NCBI GenBank assembly: GCA_036504055.1
Contig: DASXVU010000021.1
Span: forward strand, 1-44,191
From: Methanomassiliicoccales archaeon
GTDB taxonomy: Archaea > Thermoplasmatota > Thermoplasmata > Methanomassiliicoccales > UBA472
Length of the DNA stretch: 44,191 bases
Reading direction: 5' to 3'
The notes beneath the pieces were generated by a model, which did no database searches, was not told the origin of the DNA, and saw only the letters and a program-made list of their open reading frames with translations. This document shows positions 8,022 through 14,948 of the stretch, one piece after another. Made by a program: the position numbers and the translations under genes. Positions within the stretch are counted from its first letter, which is position 1. The number at the start of each line of letters is the position of its first letter.

Positions 8022-8629
8022 CTTGTCACCTCAGCCGACTCCAGGTCGGAACGTGCGAAACAACGAATTCACATTCCAAGTACTCCTTTAAGGGGTTATC
8101 GGAAGAGAATCCGGTGATTGTCTCACACATTGAAACATCGATAGACAAAAGGCTAATAAAAGCTTTTCGTGCGCATCAAATGAATAGTAGGCTATTAAAA
8201 ACTAGACAAGTGTACAATAAGAATCAGTCGGTTATTAGAAGAAATTATGAAAAATACCAAGAAAATTAGATATCTGGCTGTCGGAGGCAATTGAATGTTC
8301 TCATTATTCTACATAATCTTCGACCGTTTGGTTTTTGATTCTTAACGGAATCCATGCGTTCTGCATCAGAAAATGCAACGGGTTTGGACAAAAAGAAAGG
8401 AAGTTGTGTGATTCCTTTTCGGTATCTCAATTGTGAACAATCCTATTCCGTTCCAGGCAACTTTTACCTCATCCTTACAGAATCGGACCATCAATGGAAT
8501 GTTGTCAGGCGATTCCTGATGGCTGGATCGGCCATCTTTTCCATCGGTCTTTGTCTTCAATGAACTGGCATCGGATAGAATAACCCAGAACGATGGTGGG
8601 TGCTCATTTGTCGAGGAGGAAATCAATTA
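8022..8629. other. Long non-coding region upstream of amtB and the flavin reductase gene
   Basis: About 0.6 kb lies between the divergent amtB and the disulfide reductase gene. The part nearest amtB (8100-8280) is AT-rich and includes the palindrome AAAAGCTTTT (8158-8167). It probably holds the amtB promoter. I looked for the NrpR operator consensus (GGAA, six bases, TTCC) and found no clean match. Short open frames here have no ribosome binding site and no recognisable protein features. Confidence 0.4.
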
Positions 8630-8674
8630 ATGCTAACAGATACAATAGAAGGCCGGTTTGATGAAGGAATATGA
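8630..8674 (+). CDS. Possible 14-codon upstream ORF overlapping the disulfide reductase start
   Basis: A strong GGAGG ribosome binding site (8615-8619) precedes an ATG at 8630 that opens a 14-codon frame (MLTDTIEGRFDEGI), closed by TGA at 8672-8674. This frame overlaps the first codons of the disulfide reductase (ATG at 8661) out of frame. It could couple or modulate translation of that gene. Alternatively the GGAGG is simply part of the leader. No conservation data are available. Confidence 0.25.
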   Translation: MLTDTIEGRFDEGI

Positions 8675-10067
8675 GCTTATCGTGATCGGGTCCGGAGCCG
8701 GGATGAACGTCGTCTCGAAGGCGAGGAACGCCGGTCTGAAGGTAGCCCTGGTGGAGAACTGGGTCATGGGGGGGACGTGCCTCAACCGAGGCTGCATACC
8801 GAGCAAGATCCTCACATATCCAGCCGAAATGGTCCGGCATATCGAGCATGCAAAGGAGATCGGAGTAAACGCCAAGATCGAATCGCTCGACTATGAACTG
8901 GTCCGCAAACGCATGTGGGAGCTGGTACTGAGGGACCGGCATGGAATGGAGGAAGGAGTGGCGGCTGATTCCGGTCTGGATTTCTACCATACCACTGCAC
9001 GCTTCATCGGACCATACACTTTGCAGGTCGGACAGGAACAGATCAAGGCACCGAAGATCGTCCTGGCCATTGGAGTCAGGACGTTCATTCCCAACATTCC
9101 CGGGCTCAGGGAAACGGGTTTCGAGACCTCCGAGAGCATATTCGATATGCAGGCCCTTCCCCGCTCCCTGATCATTCTGGGGGGTGGCTACAAGGCATGT
9201 GAGTTCGGACATTTCTTTTCGGCATTCGGCACCAATGTCTCTATCGTGGGACGCAATCCCCGCATCCTTCCCCGCGAAGAGGAGGAGGTCAGCGACCTGG
9301 TGCTGGCCAAGATGATGGAATATCTGAACCTGAAGGTCAACCAGGAGGTGATATCGGTCAGGAAGGGGGTGAAGGGCAAGATCGTCGTGATAAAGGACCG
9401 AACGACCGGCATCGTGGAGGAGCTGGAAGCGGACGAGATCCTTCTTACGACCGGCGTTCAGAGCAACGCGGACATGATTGACCCGGAAGCCACGGGCATC
9501 AAGACCGATGTGGGCAGATACATCATTGTCAACGACTTCCTTGAGACAAACGTCCCTGGCATCTTTGCGATGGGAGACATAATCGGAAGGACGATGTTCC
9601 GTCATACCGCCAACTATCATGCCCAGCTAGTATGGGTCAACGCCTTTGCCAAGAACAAGATCAAATTGGACGAGCACGCCGTACCCCATGCGGTCTTCGG
9701 CTATCCCGAGGTGGCCTCGGCAGGAATGACCCTAGCAGAGGCCAAGGCCAAAGGCATCAAGGTGCTGGTCGGGCTGAGCGAATACTACGACTGCGCGAAG
9801 GGATATGCAATGGGTGAAAAGGATTCCTTCGCCAAGGTGGTGGTGGACATGACATCCTTCCAGATCATCGGTGTTTCCGCCGTCGGCACGAACGCCTCGA
9901 TATTGGTGCAGGCCATGGTCTACCTGATGAACGCTGGCGACCGCACCTACATGCCATTGGCCAGGAGTCAGACGATCCATCCAGCCCTCAGCGAAGTGAT
10001 GGTCAATGCCTTCGGGAACCTGCATGATCCCGATCATGTGCATGTCCATGAGCATAATGATGACTAG
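8661..10067 (+). CDS. FAD-dependent pyridine nucleotide-disulfide oxidoreductase (dihydrolipoamide dehydrogenase-like)
   Basis: This 468-residue class I disulfide reductase has an N-terminal FAD-binding GxGxxG (VIGSGAGMN, residues 8-16) and the redox-active CX4C pair Cys40/Cys45 in GGTCLNRGCIPSK. The NAD(P)-binding segment is LIILGGGYKACEFG. The second FAD contact is NVPGIFAMGDI. The dimerisation domain holds the His-Glu catalytic pair in HPALSEVM. It transfers electrons between NAD(P)H and a disulfide such as lipoamide. No 2-oxoacid dehydrogenase or glycine cleavage genes are nearby, so its substrate is open. An unusual His/Asp-rich tail (HVHVHEHNDD) may bind metal. The start ATG at 8661 follows a weak GAAGG. 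It ends with TAG. Confidence 0.85.
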   Translation: MKEYELIVIGSGAGMNVVSKARNAGLKVALVENWVMGGTCLNRGCIPSKILTYPAEMVRHIEHAKEIGVNAKIESLDYELVRKRMWELVLRDRHGMEEGVAADSGLDFYHTTARFIGPYTLQVGQEQIKAPKIVLAIGVRTFIPNIPGLRETGFETSESIFDMQALPRSLIILGGGYKACEFGHFFSAFGTNVSIVGRNPRILPREEEEVSDLVLAKMMEYLNLKVNQEVISVRKGVKGKIVVIKDRTTGIVEELEADEILLTTGVQSNADMIDPEATGIKTDVGRYIIVNDFLETNVPGIFAMGDIIGRTMFRHTANYHAQLVWVNAFAKNKIKLDEHAVPHAVFGYPEVASAGMTLAEAKAKGIKVLVGLSEYYDCAKGYAMGEKDSFAKVVVDMTSFQIIGVSAVGTNASILVQAMVYLMNAGDRTYMPLARSQTIHPALSEVMVNAFGNLHDPDHVHVHEHNDD

Positions 10068-10141
10068 AAAAAGGCCCTAGGGCGAGAGAGTAGGGTGCCC
10101 GGGGAAGGGCGCTCCCGCCTTCGGAATCAGTTTGTTCAGCT

Positions 10142-11557
10142 TCATCCCAGTGTGTTATATTTATACTGGAAATCGCGCTCCTTGATCAGGTTCTTCAGTT
10201 CTCCATCGGCGATCAGCTTGAACCCGTAACGGATGACGGCCTCATAGAACTCGCAGTAGGGGGATTTGGCCATGATGGTGCCCTTCTCGGCGAACACCTC
10301 TCCCGGGCAGGGTGCGCCGCAAACGTTGCGCAATGCACACGACTGACAGACCGGTATGTTCTCCGCCCTGCGCTCCCTGACCATCCTGAGCCTCTCCGAT
10401 TTCACCGCCTTTTCCACCCCGTTGATCTCGAAGACGCTGTGTGTCTGGAACTTCTCCAGGCCGAGGAACTCGGAACAGGGGTATATGGTGCCGTTCGAAC
10501 TCACCGAGACGAAGCAGCGCGCCCCGCCGCATGGGGTGATGTCACACATCAGCCGACGGCCCATCGGGGCCACTATTCCCAGGATGAGGTTGGAGAAATC
10601 GGCGATGGTGATCCGATGCCCATTCTTGGTGTGGTACACCGCACGGTCGATGGCGCCGATGAAGTTTGGGATCAGGTATTCGTTGGCCGGCCGCAGCTTC
10701 CGGGCCACTTCCTGCGTTCCCCTCACCGGGTTCATCAGGACGCTCGGTACCTTCTTGTCCACCAGGAAATCGATCATCTGGGGCAGCGTATTGACGTTCA
10801 TCGAGCTGATGGTGCAGATGACGCTCATCGCCCGGTATCCGTTAAGGTGTTCGATGGCGTGCACTGCTGAGTCATAGGTGCCACCGCCACCGCGCAAAGG
10901 CCGTATCCGGTCGTTGACCTCGTTGAACGGAGAGTCTAGCGATACGCCCACCGATACCCGGTGGTCCATGAAGAAGTCGGAGGTCTTGTCATCAAGATGG
11001 TATCCGTTGGTCTGTACACCGAAGGAGAAACGATCCGAGAACTCCTCCACCGCTTTCATGATGTTATCCTTGACCAGCATCGGCTCGCTACCATGGAAGA
11101 CGATCACTGGCTTTTTACCGTCCGCATTCCGGGAGACCGATCCGGGATAATTCTCGAAGAAATCATGCAGATTGGTAAGGGCCATGTGGATCTGGGGATA
11201 TGACATATGGCTGGGCTTGGCCCTTAGATCGTCCGGAAGGTAACAGTACTGGCAGTTCGCATTGCATGTCCCTGTCGGATTGAAGTAGACCGCGCTGAAC
11301 CTTTCCTCAGACCGGAACTTTTCCATTTCCTGGGACATCGCCGCGGAATGGAGCCGGTAGTTAGGCAGGACCTCCTCCTCCATGACCTTACCCATGTCCG
11401 CCCTCTTCGGGACCATTGCCCAGAACATGCTTTCGGGTTCGATCAGAACCCAGGAGTTACCTACGTCCATCAGGGATAGTTTAGGTCCCTCGCCGGAGTT
11501 CAGTCTCAATGGCATTATCGACGCGTTTTCCGATTCAGTGGTCGTGGTTGAGTTCAT
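10142..11557 (-). CDS. Radical SAM/SPASM peptide-modifying enzyme (putative RiPP maturase)
   Basis: This 471-residue radical SAM protein carries the CX3CX2C cluster motif at Cys98/Cys102/Cys105 (TCNANCQYCYLP). Its C-terminal SPASM region has many cysteines: CDITPCGGARC, IYPCSEF, CQSCALRNVCGAPC and a final SPYCEF. These would bind auxiliary 4Fe-4S clusters, as in anaerobic sulfatase maturase and in sactipeptide/ranthipeptide enzymes. The start at 11557 follows AGGTG with an 8-base spacer. The longer frame to 11611 would overlap the upstream precursor gene and lacks such a site. The gene lies 25 bases after the 32-codon peptide gene and is separated from it by a hairpin and U8 tract. It resembles methanogen peptide-modifying radical SAM proteins (a Mhun_1560-like family is my guess), and the modification made is unknown. 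Confidence 0.85.
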   Translation of the reverse strand: MNSTTTTESENASIMPLRLNSGEGPKLSLMDVGNSWVLIEPESMFWAMVPKRADMGKVMEEEVLPNYRLHSAAMSQEMEKFRSEERFSAVYFNPTGTCNANCQYCYLPDDLRAKPSHMSYPQIHMALTNLHDFFENYPGSVSRNADGKKPVIVFHGSEPMLVKDNIMKAVEEFSDRFSFGVQTNGYHLDDKTSDFFMDHRVSVGVSLDSPFNEVNDRIRPLRGGGGTYDSAVHAIEHLNGYRAMSVICTISSMNVNTLPQMIDFLVDKKVPSVLMNPVRGTQEVARKLRPANEYLIPNFIGAIDRAVYHTKNGHRITIADFSNLILGIVAPMGRRLMCDITPCGGARCFVSVSSNGTIYPCSEFLGLEKFQTHSVFEINGVEKAVKSERLRMVRERRAENIPVCQSCALRNVCGAPCPGEVFAEKGTIMAKSPYCEFYEAVIRYGFKLIADGELKNLIKERDFQYKYNTLG

Positions 11558-11571
11558 CGTAAGCACCTGGT

Positions 11572-11604
11572 AAAAAAAAGGTTTAGAAGGGGAACTCCCC
11601 TTCT
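11572..11604 (-). terminator. Hairpin plus U8 between precursor peptide and radical SAM genes
   Basis: On the minus-strand transcript AGAAGGGG (11604-11597) pairs with CCCCUUCU (11592-11585) around a four-base loop. It is followed within six bases by eight consecutive U (11579-11572). The hairpin overlaps the last codons and stop of the peptide gene. It has the form of an intrinsic terminator and could give high precursor and low maturase expression by partial readthrough. Archaeal termination depends mainly on the U tract, which is present. Confidence 0.65.
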
Positions 11605-11681
11605 GCCGCATCGTAGATGATGTAGTGGCTCAGTCCGTTGCCATCCACTTTGCAGTCCAGTCTGCACATTATTGCCGACAT
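11583..11681 (-). CDS. 32-residue Cys-containing peptide, putative RiPP precursor
   Basis: This short gene has an ATG at 11679-11681, a TAA at 11583-11585, and a good GGAG ribosome binding site nine bases upstream. The 32-residue product starts MSAIMCRLDCK, with Cys6 and Cys10. It continues through Gly14/Gly16, His19-Tyr20 and Tyr23, and ends in EGEFPF (Phe30, Phe32). It sits immediately upstream of a radical SAM/SPASM gene on the same strand, the classic arrangement for a radical-SAM-modified peptide (RiPP). Thioether formation at the two Cys or aromatic cross-links are possible. No leader/core boundary, protease or exporter can be seen. An alternative is a small protein unrelated to the enzyme. 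Confidence 0.7.
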   Translation of the reverse strand: MSAIMCRLDCKVDGNGLSHYIIYDAAEGEFPF

Positions 11682-11702
11682 TTCTTTCAACTCCTTGCTG
11701 GT

Positions 11703-11721
11703 GTTGGATTATACATCCAAC
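11703..11721 (-). promoter_or_regulatory. Inverted repeat upstream of the precursor peptide
   Basis: GTTGGAT (11703-11709) and ATCCAAC (11715-11721) form a perfect 7-bp inverted repeat with a five-base spacer, 22 bases before the peptide start. TATA-like sequences lie further upstream on the minus strand at about 11727-11737 (GATATTTTTGG) and 11744-11754 (CATATACTAAC). Depending on which is used, the repeat is an operator over the transcript start or a 5' RNA hairpin. The rest of 11722-11913 shows no gene. Confidence 0.45.
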
Positions 11722-11913
11722 TCCAAAAATATCGAAGTCGAGGTTAGTATATGATGCTATCTTTGGATAGATTGGATGGAACAAATCTACCACAATTTGT
11801 CTCCATCATGCAACAAATGACGCAGATCGATTTTCCCATAGGATCTGGAAAAAACCATTTATTGAAATATCATTTATGGCCAGACACAGAAAATGATGGG
11901 AGCGGCAAAATGC

Positions 11914-12837
11914 TTACTTTGTTGCACTGTGCTTTCTGGTGGCCTCGGAGTTCTTCGCATCCACCGTATGGTTCCACTTCTTCAAGATCTTCTCCGAGGT
12001 GATGCCTACCAGGTACGGGATCGGCGGGGTAAGATATAGGAGTGAACCGAATAGGGTCATGATCTTCTTCGAGAATGCCATGTTCTTGACGATCTTGATG
12101 ATGGGGTCATCGGGATCATCCTCTCTGAGCATCCCGAAGAACGACTTGAGAACCAGCTTGTCGGCGTAAATGACGACCCCTATGCTCCACTTGACACCCC
12201 GGTCCAGGGTGGTGCTCGACCCATAGGGTTGTGTGGTCTTGTTGAGGATGGATGCTCTGAGGTCCGCTGCGGTCTTACCTTCGAACATGGTACAGCAGCA
12301 TCCCAGCTGACCAAGGGCATGTGCGTCGCTGCCAGCAACGCAGGCCCATCTGCCGCATTTGGACCGCTCCAATGCCTTGTTGTTCGCGATGCCATCGATA
12401 TGTCCGCCGTTTATGACCTCGATGCCGTCGATATCTAACGTTTCGATCAGGTTTCCGATGGCCGAGACATGCCCGGAATAGGGATGGGGCGCGAGCACCA
12501 CTCCTCCCTGTTTCCTGATCCTTATTATGGTCTCTTCGGCAGATAGGTCCATGGGTATCTCCTCGGTCAGGAAGAGCCCGATGATCTCCCCGTCCCGGGT
12601 GCTGACCTCTTCGCCGATGACGACCTCGATCTCCGGGTCGTTCTTGGCGTACTCTGCCGCTTTCAATGCGCCTGCGATGCTATTGTGATCGGTAATGCAG
12701 AGAACGGACAGCCCGACCTGTTTGGCGATCTTCACCACGTCCTCCGGGTTTGATGCTGACTCCGGGAACTTCAGGAACTTGTAATGCGCCAAGCCTGAGT
12801 ACTTGGTGTGGACGTGGACATCCGCCTTGCTGAGCAT
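11914..12837 (-). CDS. PHP-domain metal-dependent phosphoesterase
   Basis: This 307-residue protein starts with the PHP motif I (ADVHVHTKYSG). It continues with CITDHNSI, a glutamate/EEVSTRDGEIIGLF block, APHPYSG and the late GSDAHALGQLG motif, giving the His/Asp metal ligands of the PHP superfamily (TrpH/RNase AM-like phosphoesterases). The last 100 residues, after the PHP fold, include a hydrophobic stretch (LFGSLLYLTPPIPYLVG) that may be membrane-associated. A TATA-like GCTTTAAAAC at about 12859-12868 is 25 bases from the ATG at 12837, which indicates a leaderless start there rather than at the upstream 12900 ATG. The substrate is unknown. Confidence 0.75.
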   Translation of the reverse strand: MLSKADVHVHTKYSGLAHYKFLKFPESASNPEDVVKIAKQVGLSVLCITDHNSIAGALKAAEYAKNDPEIEVVIGEEVSTRDGEIIGLFLTEEIPMDLSAEETIIRIRKQGGVVLAPHPYSGHVSAIGNLIETLDIDGIEVINGGHIDGIANNKALERSKCGRWACVAGSDAHALGQLGCCCTMFEGKTAADLRASILNKTTQPYGSSTTLDRGVKWSIGVVIYADKLVLKSFFGMLREDDPDDPIIKIVKNMAFSKKIMTLFGSLLYLTPPIPYLVGITSEKILKKWNHTVDAKNSEATRKHSATK

Positions 12838-12983
12838 CGCCTGGTTCAAGGTGGTTCTGCGTTTTAAAGCATTCGGGAAAGACATCGATCCCTGAGCCAT
12901 GTTACGAACTTTAGAAAATGGTTAAGGGCGGAAGCTATGCTGCTATGATGTCTTTGAGCCACCAGAACCCCTAGCCTATCGAC

Positions 12984-14162
12984 TCAGCCGTTCAATATCT
13001 TCTGGGCTATCTGTTTCCCGAAATCCCGGCACCTGTTCCTAGCAGCTTCGTCCGGCACGAACTGGACCTGCAGGTCCTCGAACGGAAGTTCCATCCCGCT
13101 CCCGTTGAGCAGGTCCCTCATCTGCTTGGCCGTGCCCGCCCCCCAACCGTAGGAGTTGAAGATGGCCGCATAGTGGCCTTTGGGCTTGAGGCCCTTAATA
13201 TACGTCCCTATGTCAGCCACGGACGGGAACATGCCGTTGTTCAGGGTGGGCGAGCCAAGTACTACGGCCCGGGACATCATCACCTCTCTCATGATGGTAC
13301 TGCGCGGTGTGTCGGATATCCTCATTACCTTTACCGGGACGCCTTCCTTAGCAATGGCTTCAGCTATCGTCTCCGCCATGATCTGGGTGGAGCCCCACAT
13401 GGTGTCGTACACGACCACCGCCCACGGTTCGGTGTGGTATGTCGCATAGGCCACGTATTTGTCTACTATCTTGGTTATGTTCTTGCGCCAGAGGATCCCA
13501 TGGGCGGTGGCCAGGAGCTTCAGGTCCAATCCCTTCAGGCGATCTAGGGCCTTGATGACCTGAGGCCCATATGGCATGACTATGTTGGCATAGTATATCT
13601 CTGCCTCTTCGAAAAGGACGCCTTCATCGACCTCGTCATCGAAGCGCTTGGAAGAGGCAAAGTGCTGGCCAAAAGCATCCATGGAGAACAGTATCCCCTT
13701 TTCCGGGACATATGTCATCATCGAGTCCGGCCAATGCACCATCTGGGTATAGACGAACTTGAGAGTGTGCTTGCCGAGCTTCAGTTCCGAACCGTCCTCC
13801 ACAACGGTCACATCCATTTCCCCGAAGTTCATCCTCAGGTCCTCCTTTCCCATCTTGGAGCAGAACAACTTCGCCCCGCCGGTAAGGGTCTGGGCCATCC
13901 TAAGGCCGGATGCGTGGTCGGGTTCGGAGTGGTTGGAGATGATGTATTCGATCTTGCGCGGATCGATTACCGACCGAATCCTCTGGGCAAGCTGGGAGAA
14001 GAACGGGGCCTTGACCGCATCGATAAGGGTGGGATGCTCGTCCAATATCAGGAACGAATTGTAGGAGGTGCCCCGGGGCGTGTCATACCCGTGGAAATTT
14101 CTTGAGTTCCAATCGATCGCCCCAACCCAATAGATGTCCTCAGCTATCTTTACTGCTTCCAT
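12984..14162 (-). CDS. fprA: Flavodiiron protein, F420H2 oxidase FprA-like
   Basis: This 392-residue A-type flavoprotein has an N-terminal metallo-beta-lactamase-like diiron domain with the H-x-E-x-D-H motif (SNHSEPDHASG) and a C-terminal flavodoxin domain binding FMN (VVVYDTMWGSTQIMAETIAEA). In methanogens FprA reduces oxygen to water with F420H2 and protects against oxidative stress; use of F420H2 here is inferred from the family. The start at 14162 follows GAGTG with an 8-base spacer, and the longer frame to 14231 has an unlikely extra N-terminus. It is divergent from the DedA gene, and the shared intergenic region is about 120 bases. Confidence 0.88.
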   Translation of the reverse strand: MEAVKIAEDIYWVGAIDWNSRNFHGYDTPRGTSYNSFLILDEHPTLIDAVKAPFFSQLAQRIRSVIDPRKIEYIISNHSEPDHASGLRMAQTLTGGAKLFCSKMGKEDLRMNFGEMDVTVVEDGSELKLGKHTLKFVYTQMVHWPDSMMTYVPEKGILFSMDAFGQHFASSKRFDDEVDEGVLFEEAEIYYANIVMPYGPQVIKALDRLKGLDLKLLATAHGILWRKNITKIVDKYVAYATYHTEPWAVVVYDTMWGSTQIMAETIAEAIAKEGVPVKVMRISDTPRSTIMREVMMSRAVVLGSPTLNNGMFPSVADIGTYIKGLKPKGHYAAIFNSYGWGAGTAKQMRDLLNGSGMELPFEDLQVQFVPDEAARNRCRDFGKQIAQKILNG

Positions 14163-14282
14163 TTGTTCACTCGGCGAAATATTGCACGAGGGCATATCTA
14201 TCGTTTGCTGTCCTCGCCCCGATTTCTTCATGTCTGAAGTTGACCGGATATGTTTATAGGCGTAATCTTGATTGCCTGTCCG

Positions 14283-14918
14283 ATGGGAATAATCGAATGG
14301 GCCATCGAGCTGATCAAGCAGCTCATCGAGATCGGCGGATACGGCGGCATCTTTGTGCTCATGGCGCTGGAAAGCATGTGCCTTCCTATACCCAGTGAGA
14401 TCGTCCTGCCCTTCGGAGGATGGTTAGCCTTCGATGGAAAGATGGATTGGATCCTGGTCGGATTGGCCGGCACCTTGGGTTGCACGGCCGGTTCCATACT
14501 GGCCTATTGGGCCGGAATGAAGGGCGGCAGACCGTTCATATGCAAGTACGGCAAGTACATCTTCCTGAACGAGGGACACCTGGATTCTACCGAACGCTGG
14601 TTCAAGAAATACGGTACCCCCATGATCTTCCTGACCCGTGTCATGCCCATCGTCCGCACCTTCATCTCCCTTCCAGCGGGTATGGCCAGGATGGACTTCA
14701 AGAAATTCGTCGTCCTGACGATAATCGGGTCGGCCATCTGGTGTATGGCACTAGCTTACGTCGGATTTGCCCTAGGCACCAACTGGAACACGTTGGAAGT
14801 ATGGTTCCGGCAGGCGGACATCCTTATCCTCGTGGCCTTCGTGGCATTGCTGGGATGGTGGTACCTGCGCCGGAGAAAGAGGCAGAAGACCCGAGAAGAG
14901 TATTGCAAGGTCGACTGA
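14283..14918 (+). CDS. DedA/SNARE-associated (VTT domain) membrane protein
   Basis: This 211-residue integral membrane protein has the DedA signatures. ALESMCLPIPSEIVLPFGG lies near the N-terminus, followed by GCTAGSILAYWAGMKGGRP and FLTRVMPIVRTFISLPAGMARM. The family members act as lipid or undecaprenyl-phosphate flippases in bacteria; the role in archaea is not settled. The Arg and Glu residues important in DedA proteins are present. The C-terminus is basic (RRRKRQKTRE). The ATG at 14283 is chosen because the upstream in-frame ATG (14250) adds only eleven residues and has no better ribosome binding site. It converges on RLI with a 30-base gap. Confidence 0.8.
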   Translation: MGIIEWAIELIKQLIEIGGYGGIFVLMALESMCLPIPSEIVLPFGGWLAFDGKMDWILVGLAGTLGCTAGSILAYWAGMKGGRPFICKYGKYIFLNEGHLDSTERWFKKYGTPMIFLTRVMPIVRTFISLPAGMARMDFKKFVVLTIIGSAIWCMALAYVGFALGTNWNTLEVWFRQADILILVAFVALLGWWYLRRRKRQKTREEYCKVD

Positions 14919-14948
14919 ACGCACAGGCCGTAAAAAGAATGGCCTGGC

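Noticed and set aside
8030-8660. NrpR-type nitrogen operator (GGAA-N6-TTCC) upstream of amtB
   Set aside because: Near matches such as GGAAGAGAATCC at about 8100 and GGAA-N9-TTCC at about 8410 do not fit the known spacing or sequence.
10068-10229. Pyrrolysine-dependent 53-codon extension of the disulfide reductase
   Set aside because: It would be antisense to the 3' end of the radical SAM gene and shows no conserved-looking features; TAG is most likely a true stop here.
11558-11611. Longer start for the radical SAM enzyme at 11611
   Set aside because: It would overlap the peptide gene and hairpin, with no ribosome binding site; AGGTG before 11557 is much better.
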